From Sipunculus nudus (Eukaryota; Annelida; Sipuncula; Golfingiida; Sipunculidae), in contig CM049312.1 in assembly GCA_026874595.1 (NCBI GenBank), forward strand, positions 66,804,929-66,868,928: DNA of 64,000 nucleotides. The letters are read 5' to 3'. This document shows, piece by piece, positions 13,101 to 28,100 of the stretch (position 1 is the first letter of the stretch; the number at the start of each line of letters is the position of its first letter). The position numbers were made by a program, and so were the translations under genes. A model generated the notes under the pieces. It did no database searches. It was not told the origin of the DNA and worked only from the letters and a program-made list of their open reading frames with translations.

Positions 13101-16100
13101 TTATCCTCTTTAAGTAATGATATTTTCTACTTACTGTAACACCAAAGTCTGGCGACGTTGAACTCCAGATGGCTCCTATACTGGATGCTGCCAACATGGC
13201 TACAATGGCTTGTAAACAGTTTGGGATATAACCTGCAAAGGTTAAAGGTCAAAGGTTAATAGGAGAAAGAAACAATCCTGTATTGAAGGTTTACAAATGT
13301 ATGACTATGGAGTACACTAATGCAAAAGAGTTAACAGAAGCTATATATAGTCAGTAGGAACACAAGTGGGATGTATATATGGCTGGTAAGCTGCTGTTCC
13401 TGTCAGTAATTAACAAAGTTAATGAGCAGTGCCACTATGTATGCATATGTTATTAAAAGACATACTTTGGTTGCCTTTTTGTTTGTGAGGCTTACAAATT
13501 TGTGATGTTCTCAAAAGGGAAATTAAAGTGAAAATAAGCAAACTCCTGGAATTAATGTCCCCTGCTTTTGGCTCTTGTTGTCTTTCATGCTCGATAAGCA
13601 ACCGCATGGAGAAAATCTTGAGGGCACAACTTCAAAAAACTTAAAACAGATGCACTATTACATGTGGAGACATCTGCAGGGGAACATAAAACTAAATCAC
13701 ATTGAGAAATAGGACCAAAATCCACTATGACATGGGGAGACATCTACAGGTGAACATAAAATTAACCTAAGACAGATATTATAAATAATCAGATTTTTCA
13801 AATTATCTGCCAAAAATGAACAAGTTCTTCTTGTTCAATATTTACTTTGGTGCCTGTCCAAATATAACAATATTGCACACATATAACATATTACTTTGCA
13901 AAATTAATTTATAAAATGAGTGTGCATATTCTCTCAATCAAACACCACTACTAGAATTTAATATTTAATCACCTCTGCCAAGGGGTGGGGGTTAGGTTTT
14001 TGCCGGCGTTGGCCTGTTTGTTTGTTTGCAACATTACTCAAAAAACAATCAACATATTTTTATGAAACTTTCAAGATAGTTTGGCAATGATACAAGGATA
14101 CAAGGACTATTTGGTTAAATTTTGAAGGTGATCCAGATCACCATCTTTTAAGGGAAAAAACAGCATTTCTGACAATACCATATGGAGGCAATGAGCTGCC
14201 TTGGCCGAGGTCTGCGCTCTTCAAGTGCTTTTCTAGTTTTAATAAGTATCAATTTTGTTCATGATATATTTGATTAAACCATTAATTAGTGGTAATATTT
14301 GTACAGACCTACAACTCTATCATTCTTTTTAATGCCGATTTTCTTCATTGCAGCTGCATATATTGCCACTTCTTTCCTCAACTCTGCAAAGGTGCATGTT
14401 GTTATGTGATCCCGTCCTTCTCCTGTAATAAAAGCAGAAACAGTACAAACATAGAATTTTTTTTCTCATGTTTTTAGTGACTGCCCACCACCAGTGTTTC
14501 AGCTATATTGATTGTAAGTCAACTGAGCTATAGTGATCGATCAGCATCCATCGCCCGTCTGTCTGTCTGTTAGACTGGCTTGTTTTGACACCATTGAACC
14601 TACCAATCTGAAATCTGGCATACAATAAGATGTCTCTATGTTCTACTAACTGACCTGAAATGAGGTCACAGTAACTTTTTTCCTTAGAGAAATTAAGCAA
14701 AAACCTCAATTTTTCATATAAAATAACCTTAAAAACCTGTAACAATTCAGGACTGCCTAAAATCAAAAGGACTTTGAATATTATCGTATTTTATTTGGCA
14801 GTATGGCAGTATGGTCCCAAATTTGACCATGGCAAAAACTCTGCATTTCCAAAAATGCCATATTGGGCTGAAGAGCTGCCTTGTTAACACTAGATGGTGC
14901 GCAGTGTCAGTATGCTATAACGTTCACTGACTGTCCTGCTTTTTTATCACACATTTCTAACAATGCCAAATAGGGTAATGAGCTGCCTTGGTGAACGTCT
15001 GCACTCTCCAAGTGCAAATTTCTAGTTTATATTGACCTTGGTCAACTCAGACAGGGAAAAAGATGTTTTAAATTGGGGCCTTATAGTTATGCTAAAAGGA
15101 GTACTGAGACCAGGTAATACTTGTTGGGTATTTAAGTTAAAAATATTGAATTCAATGAGCATGTGTGTGTACATGGATGTATTGATATTACTGCAAACAT
15201 GTTGGTAATCTGTAAGGAATTTAACAGAGGTTTATCATGACAGTTCCATATCTTTATCTCCAAGGGAACCAACTTCAAATAATAAGTTTGGTTTAATGAG
15301 AAAAATTCAAACATCATCAAGTCAAATTGATACTTATTTTTTACCTGTAATCATGTCTCCACTTATATCATTATAATGTTGCCCTGGAAACTAGTACCCA
15401 AGTCAGAGTCTGGTTATGCATATCAAGTACTAGGGTCAAGAATTTGGAACCAATCTCAACCCGACCAGAGTGTGCTGTCCACTTCTGTTTTCTGCACAGC
15501 TTGGCTCTTAAAAACTGGTTTGACAAGAGTCATATGGAAAATCTTGATTCTTTCCTGGTGTGCTTGAATTCTCCCATAATTGGGCTGGTCTCTATCATGT
15601 TTATGGCCGGGCTTGATCCTATCCCTAGGCTGGTTTTATATCATGTTTTTGGCTTGGCTGGATCCTATCATAGGGCTGGTTTCTATCACGTTTTTGGCTT
15701 GGCTAGATCCTATCACTGGGCTGGTTTCTATCATGTATTTTGGCTTGGTTGGATACTACCATTGGGCTGGTTTCTATTATGTGTTTTGCTAGGCTAGATC
15801 CTATCATTTGGCTGGTTTTATATCATGTTTTTGGCTTGGCTGGATCCTATCATAGGGCTGGTTTCTATCACCTTTTTGGCTTGGCTAGATCCTATCACTG
15901 GGCTGGTTTCTATCATGTTTTTGGCTTGGCTGCATCCTATCATTGGGCTGGTTTTATATTATGTTTTTGGCTTGGCTGGATCCTATCATTGGACTGGCCT
16001 TGTATCATGTTTTTAGGCATGGCTGGATCCTATCACTGGGCTGGTTTCTATCATGCTTTTGCCTTGGCTTGATCCTATCACCGGGCTGGTTTCTATCATG

Positions 16101-19100
16101 TTTTTGGCTTGACTGGATCCTATAATTGGGATGGCTTTATATCATGTTTTGCCTTGGCTGGATCCTATCACTGGGTTGGTTTGTATCATGTGTTTTTACA
16201 TCGAAGCTTTGCTGGATCCTGTTACTGGGCTGGTTTCTATCATGTTTTTTTGGCTTGGCTTAGTCATATCATTGGGCTGGCTTTATATCATGTTTTTTTG
16301 GCTTGGCTGGATTCTATTATTGGGCTGGCTTTGTATCATGTTTTTGGGTTGGCTTGATCCTATCATTGGGCTGGTTTCTATCATGTTTTTGGGTTGGCTG
16401 GATCTATCATTGGGCTGGTCTCTATCATGTTTATGGCTTGGCTGCATCCTATAATTGGGATGGCTTTATATCATGTTTTGCCTTGGCTATATCCTATCAT
16501 TGGGCTGGTTTCTATCATGTTTTTGGGTTGGCTTGATCCTATCATTGGGCTGGTTTCTATCATGTTTTTGGCTTGGCTGGATTCTATCACTAGGCTGGTT
16601 TCTATCATGTTTTTGGCTTGGCTTGATCCTATCATTGGGCTGGCTTTATATCATGTTTTTGGCTTGGCTAGATTCTATCACTGGGCTGGTTTCTATCATG
16701 TTTTTGGCTTGGCTTGATCCTACCATTGGGCTGGTTTCTATCATATTTTTGGGTTGGCTGGATCCTATCATTGGGATGGCTTTATATCATGTTTTGGCTT
16801 TGCTGGATCCTATCACTGGGCTGGTTTCTATCATGTGTTTTTACATTGAAGCTTGGCTGGATTCTATCACTGGGCTGGTTTCTATCATGTTTTTGGCTTG
16901 GCTTGATCCTACCATTGGGCTGGTTTCTATCATGTTTTTGGGTTGGCTTGATCCTTTCATTGGGTTGGTTTCTATCATGTTTTTGGCTTGGCTGGATCCT
17001 ATCATTGGGCCGGTTTTATATCATGTCTTTGGCTTGGCTGGATCGGATAACTGGGATGGCTCTATATCATGTTTAGCTTGGCTGGATCCTATTATCTGGC
17101 TGGTTTTACATCATGTTTTTGTTGATGTCTTATTGATGAAGGTTTCATTTTCACATTTTCCCTTTTGTAAAAATCAAGAGTTTGAAACCCTTAGAACCAA
17201 AAAGCATAGCACAGTATTTGGTTTGGACTGGATTCATTCCAGTCAATATTTGGTGTGGCTGAACTCTTATTTAATACCTTATTGTTAAACCAGTTTGTGA
17301 GGAATCACAAATTGTGCAGTTTTTTTTAATCATTGTTCAAATAGCTGACTTATCTAATCTTTGCATCGATGAATGGATAGAGGGGTAAGTGCATTAAAGG
17401 GCTGTGGGGCAGATCTATACTATAGGAGACCTGCCCTGTGGCCTATAGTGCACTTTTCCCAGAGAGGTAATGTGCTGCCAGGAGTCTAGCCATGATGCAA
17501 GTAAACTTGCTTCACAATTTCCAAATAGGAATTCATAGGTTACCAGGAGACCTATGGTAAATCAAAGGCTGTGCAAGAGCCCTAAATATATGCCTCATGT
17601 TCTCCCCAGGTTGATCAACTCAAGCCAACAGCCTCTGGGGTAAACATGTAACAATGTATCAACTGCCAGTAGTCCAGCTCTCTGAGCATAGATAATTATT
17701 TCTTAATCATAAACACAGTATTTAGCTGAACTGCGACCGGGGCATGTGGGACAAATTAGTTTTAGCCCAGTGAAATGTTATACTGGGCTATAACCAATAC
17801 AAAGATGTCTTGTAACTTCTAAAACCACTGTCATTTGAACCATGTCCTGGTGGAGACAATTAAATAACACAGGAGTCAAATTCTCAAAATTTATTGATTT
17901 CTTTACAAAAGTGAAATCTAGAAAAAAATAATACAAAATCTCTTAACATCATATTAAGAAGCTTTTACACATATATTAAGTACGGAAAACATTCTAACAT
18001 ACAGCTATCAAAGTTACAACTATCAATATGTTCAAGTGTGAGTATCTAAAATTATACAGAATGGAACCGTTATTTTGTGCAAAATTTCTTTTTGAAATAT
18101 TCTTTTTCTATGACATGAAATTTGTAGCAAATGTATATAAATACTATATTTGTCAAAATAAATTCAGACAGTACATAACATTTTTGACTGATTAGTCTAT
18201 GTAATTAGTTCCTATGGCTAAAATTCATTCCCTCCCTCGTACATACATCATTATGTGTACACAATCACTTGCACACAAGAAGAATGAGTATTAAGAAGTT
18301 ACCCAATTGAGTCAAATAGTCTTATTAAAATTCAGAAGGTCAACGATCCTGTTGAAATGTTTGACAAATATGAACATACTATCTAGGGAAAGTTGTCTGG
18401 TAGACTGGCCGTGTTGCTCTATTTGCTAATGACATTAAATACAGCTTTACTGTTTGGTTTTCATGTATTTTTTATTTAATCTATTTAATAATTAACTATG
18501 TGGGCATTAAACCCCTCTTATCTTGGCCCAACCAATCACTAGCTTTATGTACAGTTACTGGTTTCAGAAACAGGTGGGTGTGGAATTTTTTTTGTGGCTG
18601 AGACTGTCATGTTAAAATAGGACTACACAGTCATCTTAATCATTGCTTGAAGATCAGTCATTGTGCTACGTACCACTGTCTTCTGAAAGAGAATGACATA
18701 TACTACTAGATATACTTGAACCATAAATACTTGAGCCATTATGCCCATAAATGTTAACAAAATTGTATCTTTCATATAAAATGGGTTTTTTTATTTGCTT
18801 CTACATACTAAGCACATAAAACTAAGATTCTTAGGGCTATTTCTATTCACCAGTGCACAAATACATTGCAAGAAAAAATCAAATAAATTATAGTTGTATA
18901 ACCATATGATCATGTCTGGATACATTGGCAATATTTAATCATTTGATGGAAAGTGACATTCAAACTATAAAAAAGTCACTCAGCACCATGCAAGACATTC
19001 ATTGACAAGAAAGAAGCTCAGAATAGCATCTGACTGGCTAACTGTTTGGATTAATACATTCTAATTAAATTTTGGAAATAAATACTATGAGAGTAAGCTT

Positions 19101-22100
19101 TTTCACATTTCTATGTACAAGGAAAAATGAAGCTTGAAATGTAATTTACGATATATCATTTATGTATGGCACCATGTATCATATCACAAGCCAAGTATTA
19201 TGACACATATCATACCTTGAGCTATGATATTGTTACACCTCTGAGTTGGTGCAAGAGAAATGCAAAATACAAGGCAACTGTTTTGACACTGTATTACTCT
19301 GTGACGTAGGAACTAAAACTAAAAATTAGTTACAATCTGGATTACTTAAAACTCCTATTTTGACTTTGCAGAAAACAATTAGGAATTCATATCACAAGGG
19401 GGCTTCAACAAATTATAGATTTTAAAGGATTGCTATTTGATTCAAATACACGATTTGATTATTAAAAAATAATAGTAATATTATGTCAGGGACTTACATC
19501 TTAAGTGCTAAAAGGTTTCATCCCGGATGATATGCTAAAATGAACTATTTAATGCTAGAAACTTCACATTTACATTGATCAAGTCATATTTTCACCCATC
19601 ACTGCAATAACATAAAATGTCATGAAGGATAAAAGGCAACTTTCTTTGTTAAACAGTAATTAATGCTTACTAGTATATGAGATATATTGTTCATCAATCC
19701 TTTGGTATAAGTTGGTGGCCAAAAAGGTATAAAAATGAAATTTATGAATGCATATACAGTCAATATCATATCTGAAATTAATTGATGTTTACATGTTTGA
19801 TTTGATTATTCATTGAGTGGCTTTTACTCAATGCATCCACTGTTCAATGCTTTTGATGCAACCTTAGAAAAATATATATACGAAACATTCAAACCCCAGT
19901 GACCCTAAAAGAAGCGGTCAAGCTTGGTCACTGGTATAATACAAGCTATCCACATTTTATAATGAATTGTGTTAGAAAAAAAAAGTGGATGAATAGATGT
20001 CTAGTCATGAAAAACCAGAATAAAAACTATCTCTAAAATGCCTTATAACTGAAGCCTACACAAACAAGAAAATCCAGACTCAGTAACAGGAACAGCTAAG
20101 ATTTTTACTCTACACTTGTGTACTTGGGTACCACTTTCAGTATTATACTTACTCATGCACAAAAATAATTTAACTACCATGTGCAATGCTGCCACTCTGA
20201 TTTAAATGCATGGAAAAAAAGTACAAAATCTTACATGAAAAAAGTATAAAACTGTCTGAAGAAAGTATGAAAAAAGGTAAAATAACACCAATTAGCACAA
20301 TTTTTGTACAATTTTACAGCATGAAATGCTTCTACACAAGCTTAAGGTGTGAAAGTATATATTTCAGTATTCCATATATTCAGTGACTTTGTAAAACATA
20401 AGCAAGAATGCAGGAAAAGAAATCATCACTAATAAAATGCCACTATGATGAAATATTTACAGAGCATGTCCACTGCATTCAATTAGTTCAGGTAATCAGC
20501 CTATAATCACCACCTGAAGATGATAATTGTAGAAGAAGAAAAAATATGAAAAAGTATACCCCCTAAAAAGTTTGAAAAAAGATGTCTTGCTTGAAAAAGG
20601 AAGTTACTTTTTAAATGTACAGAGTGGCAGCACTGCAGGTAAAAAAGAAAAGTCAGTATATGGCCATAAAATTACACTTTGGACATCAACATCAGTCATG
20701 AATTAACACATGGTAAAGCAGATGTTTACACTGGTCAGTCAATAATAAAAAGGAAAATCTGAATCATCATCACTAGAACACTCAGAAGCAGTATTACCAG
20801 CAGTAACACCGGCTTTTTTGCGTAGCTTTTCAACTGCTGCCTTAACATGACAATCATCACTTTCGAAAACATCATGGATATGTCGGCCTATGTTATCATA
20901 TGCATCCTCTATGTCCTCTGGATAGAGCTCCACATCATACATCCATTCAAAAATATAGCTGAAATTTTTCATAACAAGCTTATATGGTTTTGACCCCCTG
21001 TGCAAACTGTACAGACCAATGCATGATAGTAGTAGCAGCTCTTTCTCAGTGATTACTGGCTCTGTCTGTACTGGTTTCAGTACAGGATCTGTCTGTGTAC
21101 AGGTAGACTCCATTGCTGGGAGGGTCTGTGTGCTTTCATTGAAGCACAACTTTTTCAGTGTGACAGGGAAGTCAGAAATCTGTGAGTCTGTTTTGGACAT
21201 CGTCCTTCTGGCACTTACAAATTTCCTGGTCTGCAAAGTTGCACGGATAGGTGAATTTTTCACTGATGGATCATTGTGGACAAATATAGATGGTTTTGTT
21301 GGCCTAGCTTGCCCATCAGTTTGTACTTGGGATGATGTACTTGTAGGTCTAACTGGTACATCTGTTTTGACAGGAACTGAAGTTGCTGATTTGAATGGAG
21401 TACCAGATTGCAAAGGATCTGATGAGTCAGTTACCATTTCTGATTTACCAGTTTCTACACAAAAGGAGATTTTTGTTGGTTTATCTGTATCTACATGAAT
21501 TGTGACTAATGTCTGGGGCTGGTTTGCCTTGCTTTTGAGGCTGTTTGAAGCAATGCTACACAGCTTGGAAAGCATATCCAGTATCTGCTCAGTTTTCACT
21601 GTGTTTTCTGACTTACTAGTCATAACAGAGGTATTCACACATTCATCTTGTATGTCTGAGATCTCTTTTAATGCTGCATCATTAGTGCAGAAGATTTCTT
21701 TCTTGTTTTTCTGATATAGGGGACATCTGTTGAAGGCAGTGGCATGGTCTTCATGACAGTTGGCACTTCTTCCCATTGATGCAGTGAAGTCCTGATGGTT
21801 TCCACATTTGGAGCACTGCGGCTGATTCTGGCAGTGACAACTACCATGGCCACACTGTTGGCACTGACAACAGAGCTGTTGGTCTATTTTCTCATATTCT
21901 TCTGTGTCAAAATGGCAGAATCCAATCTTGATGCCATGATCAAGTGCTGCATTAGCACTCTGCTGATCTGAGAATACAAGCTTGATTTTGTCTGTAGGAT
22001 GGTCATTACTGGCATTTCTGAGTCTGACCACTTGATTGACTTTATAATTACATTCTTGAAAAAGCTGTAAAATGTCTTCAGCTTCATTGTCTGGTGAAAC

Positions 22101-25100
22101 ATCTTTAACAATTATCGGAAACCCTTGCAGGTTTGCTTGTTTGCTTTTACATACTTTGGGTGGATGAGTTACACACTGAATATTACTAACACTGCTAAAT
22201 TCTGGTACAGCCTGCCACGCTTTTAGATCCAGAAGTCTAGTAGCTTGACCAGGTCTGCTTGGATACACACAGAGCTTGTCTCCAGCATTTACAGCACTGT
22301 TAAAGTCAATATTGGGAAATGTCTTCCGAAGGAGTTTGTACAACAGGAGCTTGTTCTCCAAAACTTGAGCAGAGACACCGTCAATGATGTATCCTTGCAC
22401 CTTGCTCATGGTTATTATATAAAATGAATATTTCCTCAAAAGTGTTAGGCACAACAGCAGCTAAAAAAATTGAGGCAGCAAATAATACCAGTCTTCTTAG
22501 CTGATGTTAAAACACAGGGTAAATAAGTAGTGGAAACTATTGCTCAAGCAGTACTTAGTATAACAGTGTCTTAGATCAGAGTCTTACTGACCTTCTGGAA
22601 GTGGAACATAAATTGTTAACTCATGCTTTTCACTGCTGCGCTTCAGCTAAAAATGTGGAATAGTTTTAGTTGGAGTTCAAACTTTCCTTTGTAAAGTCTG
22701 CTTTTTTTTCTATGGCAATAAATTGCCAAGTCTTTGGCAGTTTTTACTGTTATGTCTGTGTAACTTTGATGATGAATAAACAATAGTTAACTGTTATGTT
22801 TCACCTTCGCAGCATTCTCTAGATAGTGTGCCGCCATCAATCAAGCAATCAGTTTTCAGACTGGGATCAAGTACTCTCTCTGGTGTCCTGTGCACTCATT
22901 CACCCCTTGCTCTCCATCACACAGGAAAAAGTCAATGATACAATGCTAGTCCTGCTTTCGTTCCAGAATAAAAAAATAGATCCAACTGAGATGAATCAAT
23001 GTGATCAATAACTGTTACTTTCTTGAAGTGCCTGGTCACGTTTGTATATGTTTGTACTTCTTCAACAGTACATGCAACATCACATTTTCCCTGCCTTAAA
23101 TATCTGTTCTTTCTTACAAACAGAACCAGTCAGAATCTGGGTACAGATAATAACCAATGGCTTTACAATATGCAAATTTATGTCTAGTGTTGACACCCTC
23201 CAGGTGTCCTGCATGACCAAGTCCAAATGTCCAGTGTACAGACTAATTAACAATCACAACAACTGACCCCTGTGACATAACACCTATTTGACCAGATCTC
23301 CTTATGGTGGCACCTGGAGTTAATCTTAATTAACTTAAACCTGTCACTAACTGAGTGCTGATTGCAGCCTGCCTTCCATTACCTCCACAGACAAAGTTTA
23401 TGTAATCTCTCTAGGTTGTCTTGCTGTCTGCCTCAGTTCAGGATATCTAAAATGTTATAGTGTATTAATTTGACACAGTTATGACCTAACTTGCACCCAA
23501 TGAAGAAACAGGTTTAATCTATTTCACAAATGAAACAAAATGTCATACAACATTTCTCTATTAAATTTACCAGCACAATTTTCAAGACCTGTGGTCATGA
23601 ATAAATATAGATTGCCTGTAAGTTCACAGTAATATTTAGAAATGTATATACAGACACACACAAGTACTGCACCCAAATTTTGCACTCAAGTATTTATTGA
23701 TTAATGGAGTACCCTTTTGAGTTGGTGCCAGGTAAAAATGGCTGAATTAGTATGGTTTTTAAATGGAAAATTAACAGATAGCATGCACGGTAAAATTTTT
23801 ATCTTGAAAATTTAAACATCATAATTAAGCACAGAACAGCCTGAAATATATGACAAACAGTTTATATCTATTTTGATGCTCATGTTGGAGAAAGCATGTG
23901 TGTACTATTTTATTGATTTTTAAAGTTTTTTTTTTATTTTCTGCATGGTTCTGAAATAAGATACACTGTTGATCATATGTGGTTTATATGTGTATATATT
24001 TGAGTAAGCAAATGCTGTGTTCTTGGTGATTAGTAGGTGAGCAGTGAGTTGGGGAAGGGGCTGGTTAACTTAATTCTCTAGATACAAAATTTGTTTTATG
24101 AAAATTTAATATTGTCAGGTCAGAGCACCATGGAACAACAAAGCCAAAGAATGTCATGTTATCTGCCACATTAAGTTACTCTACCAGGAGATAAGATAAA
24201 AAATAGGTGACATATACCAAGTTTCTGATAGGGATCTGTATAGATAGGTATCTTTGTATGGGAAGCTGATAAGGGGCCATTGATAGTGGGAGAGTTGCTA
24301 CACTCAGCAATGAAAGGAAATAGTCTTTATCTGTTGTGTTTACAGAAGACTTGATATTTTATCATTACGAGTCTGTGTTGGCATGAACCAGTTTACCATA
24401 TTTAGGCAGCAAATTAAAATACAAATGTAGGTAAATAAACTTTATAAAAATAATTTTAAAATGTTAAAATTGAAAACAAATAAAAAAAACAATTTTAACC
24501 TTAATAATATAGAAGTAGTAGCAAAATAGTTAATTTAAATTTCAGCAAATGGAAACAGAACATTCAAAATCAGGCATTATCTTTCATGAGTGACCCATGG
24601 CCCCAAATGCTAAGCTGTATTATACCAAGTATAATTATAATACTGTTTATATTCCTGTAGACAATAACTGAGGGGTAAACTGTGTGTGTGTGATGGATAC
24701 AAGATGTAAGTGATCCACTATCAGATCATACAAACGCGAAGATTATTGCTTATCAGAAGTCTAAGCTACCAGGGTATGGTAACGACAACATATCTTGACC
24801 TTAGTTCATCTCTGCATATTTACAGTAAGGCCAACATTAAATAAAGTTGGGATGTAAAAAATAAATGACAGGTTATCAAATTATTTACCTTATTCAGACT
24901 TTTTTTTTATATATATATATATATATATATAACTTAGGCTGAAATGGGTAGCAAAAATGTGGAATCAAGAACTTGATCAATGTATTGATTGAGATTCAGA
25001 TTGGAAAATTAGCAAACATAATACACATTGCTACGGCAAAAATGCACACCTGAGTTTTCAAAGGCAAAAAATAGAAAATAAACTTGTGACTGACATTTTC

Positions 25101-28100
25101 ACGGGTTGCACACGTTTATGATTATGAAAATACATACAAGTGGTTAAACTATATATGAATTGATCTTGCAATACATACAGAGTAGGCAAAAATTGCAGGA
25201 AACAAGTTTATTGTTTGATTTGCTGGACAAGTCAATACCTTCACCATCCTACAACTTGTACAAGCCAAGGAGTCTTGGTTTCAGTTAGAAGTCATGTTAG
25301 TCAGTATATCTTGGCCAGTCAGCATATATTGGACATTCAGTATATTTTGGCCAGTCAGTATATCTTTGATAGTCAGTATATCTTGGACAGTCAGTATATC
25401 TTAGCCAGTCAGTATGTCTTGGACAGTCAGTATATCTTGGACAGGCAGTATATCTTGGACAGTTAGTATATATTGGTCAGTCAGTATGTCTTGGCCAGTC
25501 AGTATATCTTGTTCAGTCAGTATGTCTTGGCCAGTCAGTATATATTGGCCAGTCAGTATGTCTTGGTCAGGCAGTATGTCTTGGCCAGTCAGTATATATT
25601 GGACAGTCAGTATATATTGGACAGTCAGTATATCTTGGACAGTCCGTATATCTTGGCCAGTCAGTATATCTTGGCCAGTCAGTATATCTTGGACAGTCAG
25701 TATATATTGGTCAGTCAGAATATCTTCCTGCACCTGTTAAAACAGATCCTTAATATGGCGTAGAAATCACAAATCAGAAAATTTTTTTTATGGGTGTATG
25801 TGTGTGGGGGATTGTCATTTTTTTCATGACCATTGACCAGTGACCTATGTTTTGAAATGACTGGACTTCCCTGTTGCACTGAACATTCATTTAGGGCAAA
25901 TAAAACTGAAATGTTGACTTTGAGTTTAAATGATACTTTTAAAGTTTTATGGAAAGCAGTAAATACAAGATAGGACTGACAATATCACAAGAATAGGTCA
26001 AATGTAACATCTGAACAAATAGCTGGCTGAATTAAATACTGAATTTGAAATTTACAACCTGAACAGGAATATTGCTAAAATTTTTGTGAAATTCAATGCT
26101 ATATGGGAAATCAGTACTTAAAGAGTTCTTGCATGTGTAACATCTTCTCTAAACTGGTTTTACACATATAAATCATAAATTCCTTATCACACAGCTTAGT
26201 GGTTTACTTATAGCAGTCTATACCTGACCCGTACATTGTACATCGACCGCCTGACATACCTCGTTGACACCACACACATTGTTCTCATACATCAATCCAA
26301 AAGTTCATATACAACCAGGCAAACAAAATTTTAGGATGCTTTCATTATCTTCTATTCAATATTTTTATAAGGATATATCCATGGACGTTTGGTGGCAATG
26401 CGTCTGAATATGGATGAAATCATACAATCAAAACTGTGTTATTCATTATACTTTTGTATCTCAGCTGCTATATGCACCTGGCTTGAGAAAACAAGAAGTC
26501 AATCCTAAATTGTCTTAAAGATGATAAAATATATCTCTAAGGTTCCATTGAGATTTTGCTATTTTGCGACTGGTGTTCAAGCAAAGAGCCTTAAGTTTAA
26601 AAGTCAAACAATATGTTCTATACCCCTGATTAAATTAAATAATAAAAAATAAAGAGACATATTTCTGCCATTTTGCAGAAGTTTAATTTATTCTGATCAA
26701 TGGAAAATTAATCTCTTATTCAACTGTCAAGAAAATTTATAAAAATTCTCAAACTGCCAGACAATCAGATTATGAGAGTTTTCATGACTTGTTTTACCCT
26801 ATTCTTGGCATTTTCAGTGTGTGCTGAAATTTACACATTTCATATATCATGACTTTATATATTATATGAATATTTCTTTCAACTCATTTTCAAAATAAAC
26901 AATATTTGTTTGCATCCAGTTTCTCCCATGCAAATGATGTTGTAGTTGTACATGAAAGACCCACACTACTTACATACATATATAACAGTGAATTAGTTAA
27001 ATTGGTCACACGACAAGAAACCCAATGCTAACATGCATTTCACTGATGACTGAAAGTATGTTGATCCAATATTGACAGTGTTATATTACAACCTTACCTC
27101 CAGCATACACAGCAACTCGATCGTCATTGTATCGAAGGAGATTCTCTGCGTAATTGAGGCGGCTGCCATGAAACCATTCTGGAATGTCTGACACCCTTTT
27201 AGTTTTGTCGACAACCTGTAATTTACAATAAAATTCTATTAAAAAATATACAGTATTCACAAAAAAATTTAACCAAGGTGCAAACAAATTTTTTGCTAAA
27301 TACCTTGTTCCTTGTTCTCTCATTTTCATTAACTGAATCTAACAATGATACTTTTTCAAATTAGATCCAATTGTTTCCAGTAAGGTTGTTCATAATTTTT
27401 GTGGCTTTGTATTTGTCCACATGACAGACCTGTTTGGTAGCTGGAAAGACAGATTTTGGGACAGGAGTATATTTTGGTTAACCAGAAATGTTGCCTTTCA
27501 GTGTAACTGCACTGAAGAGTTTCCACCAACCCCAAAAGAGAAGTTGTGTTTATCTATCTTCAATTTGATTATTCTTACAGCGGTATTAAATTTCAGTTAC
27601 TTGTTAAAGCTAGTTTTGATTATTTACCCATTATAATCCTATGTTTGTTTATTTTAAGCCTCTTATCTTTGAAATTGTTACCTAGTCACATCTAACTTTG
27701 ATGTCTGTCTTTGAATATTTTACCTCGTCATAAAGTTCCGAGTGCACAATCTCTGAGTATTTCCAAAACTCCTCCCAGAACACCGGGTAGTAGTCCACAG
27801 ACCATTTGTATAACTCTTTGTAGGTACCTGAAAAAAAATATTGCTGATTATACATTCTGCAGATATACTGGTGACAAGGTGCAGAAATGCATGAAAAACA
27901 CCAAAAAATATTATAAATTACAGTCAAACAGGTAATGCTCCCACCCAATAATGTTTTTGTGAACAAAATTTGAGGACAAAATCTTATGAGCTACAAAAGT
28001 TATGGGGATCAAAAGAATTTTACATTTTGGCAGATTTGACCTTGAAGATGAAGGTCAAGGTGACCGGATTTCAATCTCCTCCGAGATTGAGGTGGGAGCT

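Noticed and set aside
15444-17288. Long plus-strand open frames of up to 277 codons with hydrophobic repeats
   Set aside because: They are produced by the 45-bp stop-free minisatellite; several frames are open at once and there is no start context or family resemblance.
21019-21853. Plus-strand and off-frame minus-strand frames over the gag-like gene
   Set aside because: Shadows of the 556-codon minus-strand gene, which has recognisable zinc knuckles.
25215-25763. Open frames on both strands over the 18-bp repeat
   Set aside because: Same cause: the unit length is a multiple of three and lacks stops.
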